64,000 bases of DNA from Sipunculus nudus (taxonomy: Eukaryota; Annelida; Sipuncula; Golfingiida; Sipunculidae), in contig CM049314.1 of NCBI GenBank assembly GCA_026874595.1, forward strand, positions 72,120,300 to 72,184,299, read 5' to 3'. A model generated the notes under the pieces. That model saw only the letters and a program-made list of their open reading frames with translations. It did not search any database and was not told where the DNA came from. Position numbers and translations under genes: made by a program. Position 1 is the stretch's first letter. Every line of letters begins with the position of its first letter. Positions 10,401 to 21,991 of this stretch are shown piece after piece.

Positions 10401-12362
10401 TGTGATAGATGTATTAACTTCAGAGGCTGTTTCTGAAAGCCCTAGCAAGCTTTTACTTACATAGTGATGCAAATTTATATCCTAAAGCTCTTAAAAAACA
10501 AATTTGCTGCCCCAGAAAAAAAAATTATTTCTGTATGTATGTAATTATTACATGTTAAAAAGATGAGTTACGGTATGCTAAAAAGCAGTAAAGCTGAATC
10601 TTGTATATGTCATAAAAGCATGAACCTGGTGCCCTGAAAAATTTGAAATTGCAGATTGACATATAAACACATACCAGTATTTAACTTGTATGCCAACTTT
10701 TGTTTGGATGTACGGTTGATATATTTATATTGTTATAAAAGTCTGATCATATACATGGCAATCATGAATTCAGTGTTGGTTAATCATATCCATTTCTTGT
10801 TGTTTACAGCCTGTTGAGCATCCTCATGGTGGTGGTAACCATCAGCATATTGGTAAAGCATCCACTGTCAGAAGAGATACTTCTGCAGGTAGAAAGGTAA
10901 GATATCACACATGTTTCTACACCAAACCATTTTCCTTACATGATCAAATGTATTGTGTCACCACGACTCAACTGTTTGCCACTGTGACATTTGAATCAAC
11001 CTTTTCATTAAGGATATATAATTTATAAATCAATCTTTTAGTTTGTCATAGCATTATCAGATGTAGCTAATTCAGAGACATGTTCAGGAAGCAGTATTTG
11101 AAAACCCTAACAGATAAATATAAAGCTGATTATATTAGGTTATCTTGAATTTTTATTGCTTTTCTCTGTATTGCTTGTTTAGTAACCTTGATAAATATGA
11201 TATGACGATAAAGGAACAAAAAAGGTTGACCATTTGAACTGCTTACAGTTTAGGAAATCACTGCCGCCTATATATAAATGGAAAAGCTGCCTGTGCCTTT
11301 TGGAAGGGAGATGACTGATAAACAGGGTTGAAATGATGATGACTGGAGTACCTGAGTTTAATGAGGATCTCATACTTCAGAGGCTGTTTCTGAACACCCT
11401 GCTTTCATGATCTCATTCTATTAATGACATAGAATTGTTTAGGAACTGGTCGGTTTACCATGGTTTAATTCTAAAATTGCTATTCACGTATGACTGTTAT
11501 ATTAGAGATTGAAAATTTTATAATTAAAGTTGCTGTGAAACCTAGATGGCTAAGTGGTTATAGTATAAGACTGGAAACTCCTTCCCAGCTAATCCACTCA
11601 TTTCAAGCATGACATATATTTGCAAGTCTCACTCGTGATGCTTAAGGCTTGCCTTATTAGGTATAACCATAAGTCCATAACTTACTTGCATTACCAAAAT
11701 ACACAAACTCAACTGGTAACAACTAATTCACTCGACTTCAATAGTTAATCACTTTCCAAGGGCAAGTAAAAGTTCCTGGAAATTTTGGTATGGCAACTAA
11801 GTTGCATCTAGTTGCCTCACTGGGCCAGTTGGTCCAACATACTCAACTAAGGGTCTGAATTATAACTTCTCTTCTTATCTTCGGCTAACCATTTTCTTTC
11901 CTGGAGAAAAAAAGTCATATTGCTAACACCACTCTACCTTAAGTTACGAGCATATATGTATGAACATATACTTAAGGGAAATTGAATGAACAACAAACAG
12001 TTGAATATATTGTCTATCATGCAGTAAAATGGGCAAAAAAAATCATATTGAACATTATTTATGGAGTGATCTTGTAAGGCAAGTGAAACTTAATGTAGGG
12101 GAGGTAATTTATTGATGTCAGGCAAGAACTTTCAAAAGGGTGTCTGACCCTTGATTGGCTGTGACTGGAACTTCCATTGTCACTTAATTTTTAGACATAC
12201 AGACTTCCTAAATGTATTCGACAAACCATGTTACATGTATTAAAAAAACATGCTGACTAATGTTGTTTGTTGCATTGACAGGTTGGTCTGATTGCTGCCC
12301 GCCGTACTGGTCGTCTCCGTGGTACAAAACAACTGACAGGAAAGGCTGCCGAAAAGGAATAA
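4423..12362 (+). CDS. RPL8: Ribosomal protein L8 (uL2), six coding exons
   Basis: This is a large-subunit cytoplasmic ribosomal protein that binds 28S rRNA next to the peptidyl-transferase centre. Coding exons are 4423-4560, 5834-5975, 7136-7354, 10040-10155, 10810-10896 and 12282-12362. All junctions are GT/AG and the phases agree. The joined frame is 783 nt, 260 residues, against about 257 in vertebrates. The start is [11 protein letters not shown] in a strong context (ACCATGG), 10 nt after an acceptor. Family hallmarks are [19 protein letters not shown], the ARASGGYA segment, and [16 protein letters not shown] with the conserved histidine at residue 216, which is a hydroxylation site in the human protein. 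The C-terminus ends [17 protein letters not shown] poly(A) signal AATAAA is at 12386. No break is seen. Each intron carries one C/D snoRNA-like sequence, and intron 4 also carries a 2.3-kb mobile element. Confidence 0.98.
4740..4818 (+). ncRNA. C/D-box snoRNA in RPL8 intron 2 (18S guide, pair A paralog)
   Basis: C box ATGATGA is at 4746, D' CTGA at 4764 and D box CTGA at 4809. It has the same 13-nt D guide, CCTCTAAGAAGTT, as the intron 1 copy, but a different D'-side sequence and a weaker terminal stem. The same 18S target is predicted. It is most simply a duplicate of the intron 1 snoRNA moved to the neighbouring intron. Confidence 0.75.
6587..6667 (+). ncRNA. C/D-box snoRNA in RPL8 intron 3 (28S guide, pair B)
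   Basis: A perfect 6-bp terminal stem gtctgc/gcagac encloses a C-like box ATGATGC (6594) and a D box CTGA (6658). A D' CTGA lies at 6624. The sequence just upstream of D' contains AATTTCTTCACTTTGAC, complementary over 17 nt to the highly conserved 28S segment GTCAAAGTGAAGAAATT. The D'+5 rule points to the second A of GUCAAAG. The last base of the C box departs from the RUGAUGA consensus. Confidence 0.8.
7422..7499 (+). ncRNA. C/D-box snoRNA in RPL8 intron 4 (28S guide, pair B paralog)
   Basis: The terminal stem is tctgc/gcaga, the C-like box GTGATGT (7428), D' CTGA at 7457 and D box CTGA at 7491. The D' guide AATTTCTTCACTTTGAC is identical to that of the intron 3 copy, so the same 28S nucleotide is predicted. 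The sequence lies about 70 bp after exon 4 and just upstream of the mobile element that enlarged this intron. The C box is the most degenerate of the six, so activity is less certain. Confidence 0.7.
7601..9918 (+). mobile_element. Non-autonomous element copy 1, in RPL8 intron 4
   Basis: It starts TAGCTCAGCTGAC inside a T-tract and ends CAGCTGAGCGTCATGACCCATGGGTCACTTG. GCTCAGCTG near the start recurs inverted near the end, and a perfect 14-bp palindrome TGACCCATGGGTCA precedes the terminal CTTG. A (GTCC)n-like run follows the 5' end, then ~140-bp modules rich in AGGTCA. No coding capacity is seen. It is about 97-98% identical to 19554-21991, whose flanks differ, so the element moved as a unit. 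Short subterminal inverted repeats, a 3' palindrome and insertion in T-runs suggest a Helentron/Helitron2-related non-autonomous family. That classification is inference. Confidence 0.8.
10367..10443 (+). ncRNA. C/D-box snoRNA in RPL8 intron 5 (pair C)
   Basis: The 7-8 bp terminal stem (agggctt with aagccct) is the strongest of the set. C box ATGATGA is at 10375 and D box CTGA at 10433. The D guide ends ACTTCAGAGGCTGTTT. Its complement begins AAACAGCCTCTG, which I recognise from memory as a conserved 28S core segment. The D+5 rule points to the A in AAACA. The rRNA match should be checked against the species' own 28S. Confidence 0.8.
11323..11401 (+). ncRNA. C/D-box snoRNA in RPL8 intron 6 (pair C paralog)
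   Basis: The stem is caggg/ccctg. The C box is within ATGATGATGA (11333-11342), a D' CTGA is at 11352 and the D box CTGA at 11390. The 16-nt D guide ACTTCAGAGGCTGTTT is identical to that of the intron 5 copy; other parts have diverged. The same 28S target is predicted. Confidence 0.78.
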
Positions 12363-12385
12363 ACAAAAACGTTAACAATACAGTC

Positions 12386-12391
12386 AATAAA
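12386..12391 (+). terminator. RPL8 poly(A) signal
   Basis: AATAAA lies 24 nt after the RPL8 stop codon and is followed by a GT-rich stretch. The short 3' UTR is typical of ribosomal protein genes. Confidence 0.85.
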
Positions 12392-12399
12392 AAAACTAT

Positions 12400-13640
12400 C
12401 TTGGAGTCTGGCTCATGTCTTATTTTTCAATTTCACAGCTTGAGAAGGTCCATCTTTACCTTAAGGGTAGGAACAGCTCAAAGGTCATCGAGGCTATGAA
12501 TTTCGAAATTGGCAAAATTAAAATATTAAGGTCCTTAATTTTCCATTTCTTGTGTCAAAGGAAATTCAATAATTTGGTGTTAACACAATTGATATTTGTA
12601 ATGAGTTCTGTTGTGTAGTGTTAATTCAGTCCATGATTGAAATTATTTCCATAATTTGGTGTTTTTACAATCAGTTATTATAATATGTTCCTTAGTTTGG
12701 TACATTCCATAGTTTGGTGTAATTACAACTGATTACCAGCTGGGTAAAATCCATCAGTGTGTGAGGAATTTGTGGTGTATGTGGTTGCATTTTGAGCTTT
12801 AAAACGTGGTGGTGAGCAGTCATTCCATCAGGTTTACTCTTGGTAGTAACAAATCACATGTAGAAATTTCAGACTTGGGGGGGGGGGGGGGGGGGGGGGG
12901 GGAATTGGAAGGACCTTCTTTATCAGGGACTGGGGATATCTTACTCTGGGTTCCCTCCTTAAAATCTAATGAAAATCATTAAATTTGTATACGCCCGTCA
13001 CTTACCTGACAAGGTAGACCCACTGTCCTGGCCTTAAATATTTGAGACGGTGGTTGTGAAGATGTGCAAACCCATTAGTAGAGATTCAATAATGAGATCA
13101 CTTGGCTTCCTTCTGGTGTCACTGGCTAGGAAAATGGTTGGTTTGGTGAAACTGTAAGGGATATTTATCAGAAGTTCATTATCCTGGAATACAAACGCAT
13201 ATATAATGAGGTCTGGTAATGCCACAGTTTCATCTGAAAAGTCTTCTGGATATACAGAATTTAGTTTCTCAACTTAGTTTCCCCAAACTTATTAAATTCT
13301 CGGCAAAATGCACAAATGTTTGATTAGGTAGTAGGTTGACAGACTTGCGACAGACGCATTTCCCTTGTTGTATCCGCCCAAAACAAAATTTTCGGATACT
13401 ATGTCTTTTACCGGGTTCCGCCGCCACCGCTGTGTTCATTTCCGGAATAGAACTTAGAGACCACTGAACAGATTTTTCTGAAACTTTGCATGATTATTGG
13501 GTCATGTGAACTGGTGCCAAAAGATTTTGCATTGACCTCTGACCTTTCCTCTCTCCATTGCTTCCATCTGTTCATCTGGTTTGACACATTAACCCACATA
13601 TCTTTGGACTCATTAGACCAATCAGGAAAAAAAAATTGCA
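12400..13640. other. Intergenic 3' of RPL8
   Basis: No gene is recognised. It includes a G26 run at 12877-12902. Confidence 0.5.
12877..12902. repeat. Poly(G) run, 26 nt
   Basis: This is an uninterrupted G run. Similar runs occur at 14686-14706, 36656-36676 and 43536-43551. Confidence 0.95.
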
Positions 13641-13649
13641 CAAATATAG

Positions 13650-14310
13650 CCCTTGGATAGCTTTATAACATACATTGAAAATGGTGGCGCCTCCTGCAAC
13701 CATTTTTGCACAGCGTCCATCTGTTCATCTGCTTTGGGGTATCTCTGCAGTGGTTTGACTTATCCATCTGAAATTTTGCATGTTTATACATATTGGATAG
13801 CTTTCTCGATTTTGTGGCAGGTGGCGCCACCTACATTCACGTTCAGGCTGCAGACATCCAGGCTTACATCTCAGGACTGGTTTGATGTATCCTCCCGAAA
13901 TTTTGCGTGTGTATAGATCTCACAAAGCTCTTTATCATACGCTAAACTGGTGGCGCCATCTGCAACCATTTTTGCATAGCGTCCGACTGTTCGTCTGCCG
14001 TGGGATAAAATCACTCATATCTCGGCAGTGGTGTGACTTAGCTGCCTAAAATTTTGCATGTATATACATCTTGGATAGCTTTCTCGATTTTGTGGCAGGT
14101 GGCGCCCCTTACTTTCAGCGCCCCCTACGTTTCGTTCAGGCTGCAGACATCCAGGCTTATATCTCAGGACTGGGTTCACTTCTCTGCCTAAAATTTTACA
14201 ATTGTTTACAACTTGGATAACTTTCTGGATTTTGTCGCAGAGGGCGCCACCTACATACACATTTCGGCTGCAGACATCCATGCTAATATGCAACACACCT
14301 CTATTTCCCC
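13650..14310 (+). repeat. Tandem ~140-bp modules with GGTGGCGCCACC
   Basis: GGCGCC occurs at 13686, 13823, 13952, 14101 and 14243, giving spacings of 137, 129, 149 and 142. It usually sits inside the 12-bp palindrome GGTGGCGCCACC or a near match. Between these sites each unit repeats diverged phrases such as CATCTGTTCATCTG, AAATTTTGCATG and TATACATCTTGGATAGCTTT. The array is diverged and non-coding. Confidence 0.85.
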
Positions 14311-14685
14311 TTGCTACTCAATCCATGCCTCACTAAACCCGTCCCACTCTGGTTTCGGCAGATACACGTAGTCACTTGTCGCTACCTGTACTAGTTCCTA
14401 TTGTATTACAGAGCCCTGAAAGTGCAAAGAGTTTAGCCTGTGGTAGACCAAGGACGTGAGGGGGGTGTATAGCGTGCTTTAATATGTTGAAAAACCTTAT
14501 TTTTTGTCTACCGCCATATCAGGGAGGACTATTAAAATGGCTCCTTCCGGCCCGCCCGCCTGTAGATAGTGCCACCTCTTAAACAATTTTCTGTGATAAA
14601 AATTTTCTTTTCCATTTTCTACAAGATAAGTCTATGAATTGGATCATATCATACTTCAAATCATATAAAAGAATTCCTTGGAATT

Positions 14686-14706
14686 GGGGGGGGGGGGGGG
14701 GGGGGG
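14686..14706. repeat. Poly(G) run, 21 nt
   Basis: Uninterrupted G run directly 5' of another partial GGTGGCGCCACC-family unit. Confidence 0.9.
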
Positions 14707-14942
14707 TCGGATTAAAGTACTTAAATATTGAATGGAATCATTGCATCAGCAAAAATTTTTGCGGATACCGTTTTTACGCGGGGTCCGCCACTGCCATGTT
14801 CGTTACCTGGAGAACTCCTCTTGGACCCTTGGACCGGTCATTCCGATACCTGAAAAAATTACTGGGTCACATGTGAACTGGTGCCTAACAAAGACTTGTG
14901 GCGCAACCTGCAATCCTTTTCGTGCAGTATAAATCTGGTTTT

Positions 14943-17900
14943 TAGCTCAGTTGACTGTAAGTCATCTGAGCAATAGTCATGGTCCATTGTCCGTCGTCCG
15001 TCCGTCTGTCTGTCCGTCCGTCCGTCTGTCCGTCTGGATGTCCGTCCGTAAGACTGGCACGTTTCGACACCGTTGGACCTACGAATCTGAATTTCGGCAT
15101 ACAGTTAGATGTCCCCATAATCTCCTACCATGCCAAAAATTGGGTCAATAGGACTTCGTTCCTTTGAGATGTTAAGGATAAACCTCAATTTTTTATTAGA
15201 AATCTATTTTCACACTTCAGGACTGCCTAATATCAAAACCACTCATCCGGTTTTCTTCATATTTACCATAAATATTCCTCTATATAGTTCCTATGTACAT
15301 GCCGGATATTAAGTCAGTATTATATAATTTAAAAAAGTTATGGGCCCAAACATAATGGACTTTGTAAAAAAATCAGGAAGATTTTTGGTCACTTAAGACC
15401 AAAAGTGTTAAAGTTAGGGACTTTTTTCCAGTAATACAACTTTAATTAATCAAAATTTAATTGTATACCAAAAATTAGATCAAAATTTGTTAAATTTTTT
15501 TAAATATTGGCAAAAATATTAAATTGGTACCTTAAATTTTGCCCAACTTTGGCCATGGCACGTTTTTTTCCTGTAAGTACTGTGGATTTAATTTTCACAC
15601 CATGTATACATAAGGTCTTAATCTGTTAAAATCTGAAATTTGAAAATAAAAGCTGCAAAATTAGGCTAGTTATTGAATTTTTTTTGGAGGCTCTTGTTGT
15701 ATTCCCTTACATTGTCAAGCAGTCCAATTTGATGACTGTAGGTCATTCAGTGCACATCTCTATGCTCCCCAGGCTGTTGACATTATTTTAGATGTCCCCA
15801 AAATCTCCTACCATACCGAAAATTGGGTCATTAGGACTTTGTTCCTTCGAGATATTAAGGAAAAAAAACTCCGTTTTCCATAAAAAAAGCCATTGTTACA
15901 CTTCAAGGCTGCCTAATATCAAAACCACTGATCTGTTTTTGATCGTATTTAGTATTCACATTCTTTTATAAATTTTCTATTAACATACCAAAAATTAGGT
16001 CAGTATTGGGTATTATTTTGAAGTTATGGGCCAAAACATAATGCAATTTTTTAAAAAATCAGGAAATATATTTACTCACCTAACATGAGAATTGCTGAAC
16101 CTAGAGACTTTTTTTTCAGGAATATAACTTTATTTAATCAAGATTCAATTGTTTACCCAAAATTAGATCTGAATTTTGCAAATTTTTCAAGTTATTAGCA
16201 TAAATAAAAAATCAATACCTTAAATTTTGTCCAACTTTGGCACTGTTGATTTAATTTTCCCAGCATATATGCATAAGGATTTAATCTTTTAAAGTCTGAA
16301 CTTTCAAAAGAAATTGATAGGATTGAATAGCTTTTATTCATGTTTTCATACACCATGTCAAGTGTTGTTTACATCTAGCCCACCTAGTAGTACAGCCTTC
16401 ACTTGCATTATGTAACCCACCCCAGGCAGCTTACCTTGGCCCAGCTTGGCCACTACTAGCAGGCTTCCCCTCTGCCCTGCACTCATCCCCCCTCCAGCTG
16501 GTGCATAAACTAGATGAATGTTATTATTTTATTTTTTTTTCTTGGACATGCTACATTTTAGATTTTGTATTGAACCACCAGGGTTACAATGATTAAAGTG
16601 TACATTTAATTGTGTCCACAAAGTGGTGTATTGCTGTGAAAGTGTGGATGTTCATGAGATAAGTAATTCCTTACTTCAGAAGAGTAAAAACTTCACCAGG
16701 TGTGAAATTGACTATTAATTCCAGTAATTAATTAAAACTGGGATAGTAATTAGCACAATGATATTGTTTGTCCCTCATTCAACCAACAGTGTGTATACTT
16801 TATTTGAAAAGATGTTTTATTTTATCAAATTTACTTTTATTTTATTTTGGTGAATAAAATTAAGCATGTCCTGAAAACTCCAATGCGCAAAACTTTTTAA
16901 TAGTGATTCAAGGAATATTCTTGTAGATGCCATGTTGTGGCATTATTTTCTTTTAAAATTAGTTTAAACATTTATGATTTAAAAATAATAAAATATATGT
17001 GTATGCATAATATGACCCAATGTTTTTTACTCTGTATGTATAATGATTGCAACTTTTGCAACAATTCTAATATTTTAACTTATATTTTCAGGTTTTTTAA
17101 TTAAAAATTTATAAACCTGTAAATAAAAAAATGATTCAGATAAAAACTTCTTAATGGAAACAAGTGAATCTGCTTAAAAAAATAGGATTATATATAAACT
17201 TAAATGCATTATTCTCTTGAAAGTGAAATAAAGGTATTAGTCCATTCTGTCCACTTGCCTGTCCATCTGTAAATTTTCGTATGCAACACAGTATCTCAAA
17301 ACTTTTACTGTTTTTCTTCATGACAGTCTTGATAGAGTATTAGTTTGCAATCATATATTTAGAACTTTACTATAACCAAGTAGGAGGGCCCCTTTCCTCT
17401 TAGCTTTTCATATTCTTATATAAATGAAAAACATTACAATAGAATATTTCTACATCCACCTTCGTGCTGCCCTCACTTTTCCCTTCTACGAACCCCATCC
17501 CAAAGTCAGCCTCAGTAAGCAAGAACAAGACGAATCAGATATATTCATACTTTAATATTTTGTATAACTATTCGTCCATAGGTACCTATGTACATGCCAG
17601 AAATTATGTCAATATTGTGTAATATGTAGACATAGTGGGCATCACAATAATGTACCTTGTCAAGACTAAAGAGATATTGTGTCATACAGTCACATATTCA
17701 TAAATCACTTCATCAGCATAGTTAATCATAACATCATATCTGTCAAATTGAATGCTTGCAGACTACCATACACTTTAGATCCTTCAACAAATAGCCTTAT
17801 CATCATTCTACTACTGCTTATTACTGCTGTCATTGCATTCATATTTGCTCAAATATATCACAATTTTCAACCCCTCCTAAATAAATAAAAAATAAACCAC

Positions 17901-18095
17901 TTTATTTGACTCTATTAATCCATCAGTCAGGTAATTTCATTTATCATTTACTCACATATTACATAACATTCCTTTATAATAGCCCAACATGTATATGATA
18001 TTCATAAGCTTTATCGACTCGATATAGTATCACAGTGGAGAAACATTTATAGTCCAATCACGATCAGCTGAGCGCCGTGACCCATGGGTCCCTTG
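14943..18095 (+). mobile_element. Non-autonomous element copy 3, 3.15 kb, with internal tandem units
   Basis: It has the family 5' end (TAGCTCAGTTGAC, followed by a GTCC/GTCT-rich run at 14990-15050) and the family 3' end (CAGCTGAGC at 18065, then TGACCCATGGGTC, then CTTG). The interior differs from copies 1 and 2. Two ~680-bp units start near 15108 and 15791, sharing GATGTCCCCA, CTCCTACCAT and AAAATTGGGTCA. A third, decayed unit resumes near 17580. No intact reading frame is seen. Confidence 0.75.
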
Positions 18096-18149
18096 TTTGT
18101 TAAACAACCCATTTATCAGCAGTTGTTCAGTGTATTGGGGTGAAATTAC

Positions 18150-19250
18150 ATAGATCTTGGATAACTCCCAAGTCTTACTTAGGTCTGGTGGCGCCACCTA
18201 CAATCATTTTCGCGTGGCCTCCATTCATGCCTTTGCCATTTGTTCGTCAAAGTGATTGGTTCAATGTACTGGGCTGAAATGGTGCACGTCTATACATCTT
18301 GGACACTGCCATCTCGTACTCAAGACTGGTGGCGCCATCTCCAATCGTATTTGTGTGGCATCTATCCATGACTTTGCTTTGGATGAAAATCACATATCAG
18401 GATTAGTAAAATGTACCGGTCTGAATTGTGGCATGTCCATCTTGGAAAGTTTCTTTGCGGACCAGACAGTAGTGCCATCTACCTTCCCGTTTTTTTTATT
18501 GTTGAATGCATTAAGACCCTGCAATTGTTTTCGCGTGGCATCCGTCTGTTTGCTTTGGGTGAAAACCGCTGATATATCAGGAGTGGATAAATGTATCAGC
18601 CTAAAATTTTGCATGTTTATCCGTCTTGGAAAGCTATGTTGTAGACAACACCGGTAGCGCCACCTGTAGTTTCGTTTTTGTAGAATACATTGATGCACTT
18701 TTTCTCGGTTGTGATTTGGTGCCTTGACCTGTATTTTTGCTTTTACATCCGTCATGGGCAGATTTCTCATTCACGAGACTAGAGTCACCACATGCAATCA
18801 CGTATTTGTAGAACACGTTCATATTTTTAACTCTCGGGACTGATTTGATGCATCAGTCTGGACTCTCACATGTTCACAGATTTTGGATACCTCCATTTTG
18901 TACATCTACAAATGTTAACACATAACGTGTATTCACAATAGACCAGATAGTTGGCGCCACAAACCTTTTGGTTTTTCTTAGAATATATTGCCTTTTTTCG
19001 TGGATTACCTTGGTGTATTAACCTGAAATTTTGCTTGTCCATAGATCTCGAGTGGTCTATCTTGTATACAAAACTGCACATGCCTCCTACAATCAATTTC
19101 ATCTCGTATCCATTTGTAGATCTGATTTTGGTGAAATTTGCACATATATAAGGAGTTTAATTGGCATCCCTGATGCAACAAATTTGGAGCCTTCAATGCC
19201 TTACTTTACTCATACCTCTGTGATATGGCAGATAACTGTAGTCGCTTTTA
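18150..19250 (+). repeat. Tandem ~140-bp modules with GGTGGCGCCACC, second array
   Basis: Unit markers are at 18190, 18331, 18472 (decayed to gtgcca), 18656 and 18953, mostly about 140 bp apart. Recurring phrases are GTGGCATC and ATTTTGCATGT. It is the same family as 13650-14310, starting directly after the 3' end of element copy 3. Confidence 0.8.
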
Positions 19251-19261
19251 ACTGCCCATTT

Positions 19262-19361
19262 CAGGGGCGTAGCCAAAGGGGGCCGCAGGGGGCCATGCCC
19301 CCCCCCCCCCGCCCCGGTCGTATCCAGTACTCGCCGTCCTTTCGGAATTTCACTTAATCTA

Positions 19362-19424
<63 letters not shown>

Positions 19425-19500
19425 TTAAATCAGTGGCAGATATATGCTATCAGTGGCGGATCCAGAGGGGGCACCTTCGGCGCGCGGCCCCCGTTGAGAT
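19262..19500 (+). mobile_element. Nested MITE termini and (TA)n
   Basis: CAGGGGCGTAGCCAAAGGGG at 19262 and CAGTGGCGGATCCAGAGGGG near 19450 are typical 5' ends of two small inverted-repeat elements. Both lack a clear partner end here. A (TA)n tract lies between them at 19369-19421. Confidence 0.5.
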
Positions 19501-19553
19501 GCAAAATCTCTCATTTTATCATATTTCCGATTTTCCAGATTTATTTTCGTTTT

Positions 19554-21991
19554 TAGCTCAGCTGACTTTCAGTCATGCTGGGCTATAGCGATGGGTCTTT
19601 GTCCGTCGTCCTTCCGTCTGTCCGGCCGTCCGGCCGGCCGGCCGTCCGTTAGCAGGGCACAAATCCTAACCGTAGTGGCTAGGGCCATGAACCCTATGCA
19701 GTCTTAGAGAATATAAAAAGATCTCCTTGCAAACCTGAAATTAGGTCACTGCGACCTATATTCTCGAAGTTATGGGGTGTGTTTGCACCCCCCAGAAATA
19801 ACTCTTCGAGACAAAATTTTCATCCCAAACCTTCCATCTTTCACAGACAGCTCAACTACCAACAGGGGAAGAACCATAATTTTTTTGAGGTCAAAAGGTC
19901 AAAGGTCAAGGTCACAGGAGCCTCTTCTTTGAAAAGCCTGTGGATGCATTTTAAGCCAACCCTTTCATCCCAATTCTTTGATTTTTCACCTATAGCTCAC
20001 CTACTAAGTTGGAGAAGAATCCTAAAGATTTTGAGGTCACAAGGTCAAAGGTCAGGGTCACAGGATCCACTTCTTTGAAAAGGTTGTGGACACATTTCAA
20101 GCTAGACTTTTCATTCCAAACCTTCCAGCACTGATATCGCTTCTCTGCCAACAGGGGAAAAGACCTGTTGATTTTGAGGTCAAAGGTCATGTTCACAGCA
20201 CCCACTTCTTGCGTGGAGTCATTTTCAGGCAAACTTTTCAATCTGTACCTTCCATCTGTCATATATGGCTTACCTACCAATAAGGGAAGAAGCCTATTGA
20301 TGTTGAGGCCAAAAAGTCAAAGGTCAAGGTCACAATATTTTATTGTTCTAAATGCTTGTGAGCATATTTCAAGTGTAACTGTTCAACCCAAACCTTCAGT
20401 CTTTCACATATGCCACATCTATGCATCACTCAGTTTGACTCAAACTTCATATTTATGGGTCTTTTTGCTTGAATAAATAACTTATTGATTTTGGGGTCAG
20501 CTGGTCAGCAGGTTAAAGGTTGCAGGTCAAAGTTATTCACCCATTGGTTGCCAAGTAATTACACCAGATTTAAGTGGTTAGTAGTTACCCATCATTTAGA
20601 AAGAATCCAGTTGATATATGGGCAAAAGGCCAAGGTCATAGGTCAGGGATGTTCACAATTACTTATTTTATAGACTATCTCTATTTTTCTTGTATATATA
20701 ACCATCCCACTCCAGCTGGTACATCTCCCTGTGTGGCTGTAATTGTGAGTGACACTGGTGACATATGACTCCCTTTTGTATCAGCCTATTAAGTGATAAG
20801 GCTCAGTGATAAGTACCTCGTTACTTCATAAAAAAAACACTGTTGTCAGAATGCTTCAGCCAGGCATTAAGACTATGAGAGTATAGTATTAGTGTTTAGC
20901 TACTGATTTATAAGATGATGGGAACATTTTGCAGTTTATTTTATGGAATCCTAGCAATTAACTTAGTTTCCTAGATATCTGAATATTTTAATATATATCA
21001 CCACATATAAAAGCAAGTGTTTGTTCTCATAATATGTGGATGTGTACCTTGATTTAGGATGGCTTTTTGTTTTATTTCAAGACTCTTAGTCATGCTTTCT
21101 GCATTTCTTTTCTTTCAGGTTTGGCAGTTTACCTACCCTGCTGACCCCATTCAAAAGCAGAGTGATAATAAAAATATTGGACTTACACTTTTTACAATTG
21201 CATATCTATAAATCTTATATGAGGGCCTGGACATGCCTTTTGAATTATTTTGGGCATTTATTACTGGATAATTTGCCCCAAGTTTGGTCTCTTATTGGAG
21301 AATGTGGGATATCAAATGTCATACTTGTCAGAAATCCATTATGTCTGCCATTTAGCCACCTTAGAAATTCTTTCTTCAGGGCAGTTTCAGTAATTTTTCT
21401 TTAATGTTTGGTCCGATTTAGAGAATGTTTGTTGTCTGATTTCAGACTTGTCAGAAGTCCAATATGGCCACCAGGCAACCATCTTTTAATTCCTTTTTAT
21501 CATATTATCTCAAGAACAGTTGAAGTGAATGCAGTTGGATGTATATTTATGTAATCTTGTAAAGGATTGGGTCAAATATTTCTGAATAAATATTACCATC
21601 ATTTATAAAAGTGCAGTACAGTTGGCTTGTATTGAATAAAAATTCATAAAGAAGCACCTGTTTCTCAATAATTCTTGCATGTATTTCCTTGATTTTTGCT
21701 ATATATTTTGATCTTATATTTGCCCTTTGTGGTGTTCCTTTTGAGACTGACAGGTTTCAAGCAAGCTGTTGGAATAGTTCCTAATAGCTTAACAATCATG
21801 CATTTTCCTCAGACCATCAATTCACTGTGTTTTAACCAGACATAGGTGATATATAATTCTGTTGTCATAGAAAATTTTCAACAAATTGGCCAATTGGTTC
21901 TTTAAAAAAATTGACTGGAAGTTGTGAATCTCAGTCCATGATGTCACAGGTCATGCTTGGCAGCTGAGCGTCATGACCCATGGGTCACTTG
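19554..21991 (+). mobile_element. Non-autonomous element copy 2, twin of the RPL8 intron element
   Basis: It is near-identical to 7601-9918 at a constant offset of 12,001 bp through most of its length. It keeps about 40 bp missing from copy 1 (near 19715-19760) and has an extra ~75 bp near 21826-21905. Ends are TAGCTCAGCTGAC and TGACCCATGGGTCACTTG. The flanks are unrelated to those of copy 1, which argues for transposition rather than segmental duplication. Small open frames inside are mirrored in copy 1 but show no sign of protein function. Confidence 0.85.

Noticed and set aside
11543-11610. tRNA-like A box ATGGCTAAGTGGTTATAG in RPL8 intron 6
   Set aside because: No acceptable B box or acceptor stem follows; at most an old SINE remnant.
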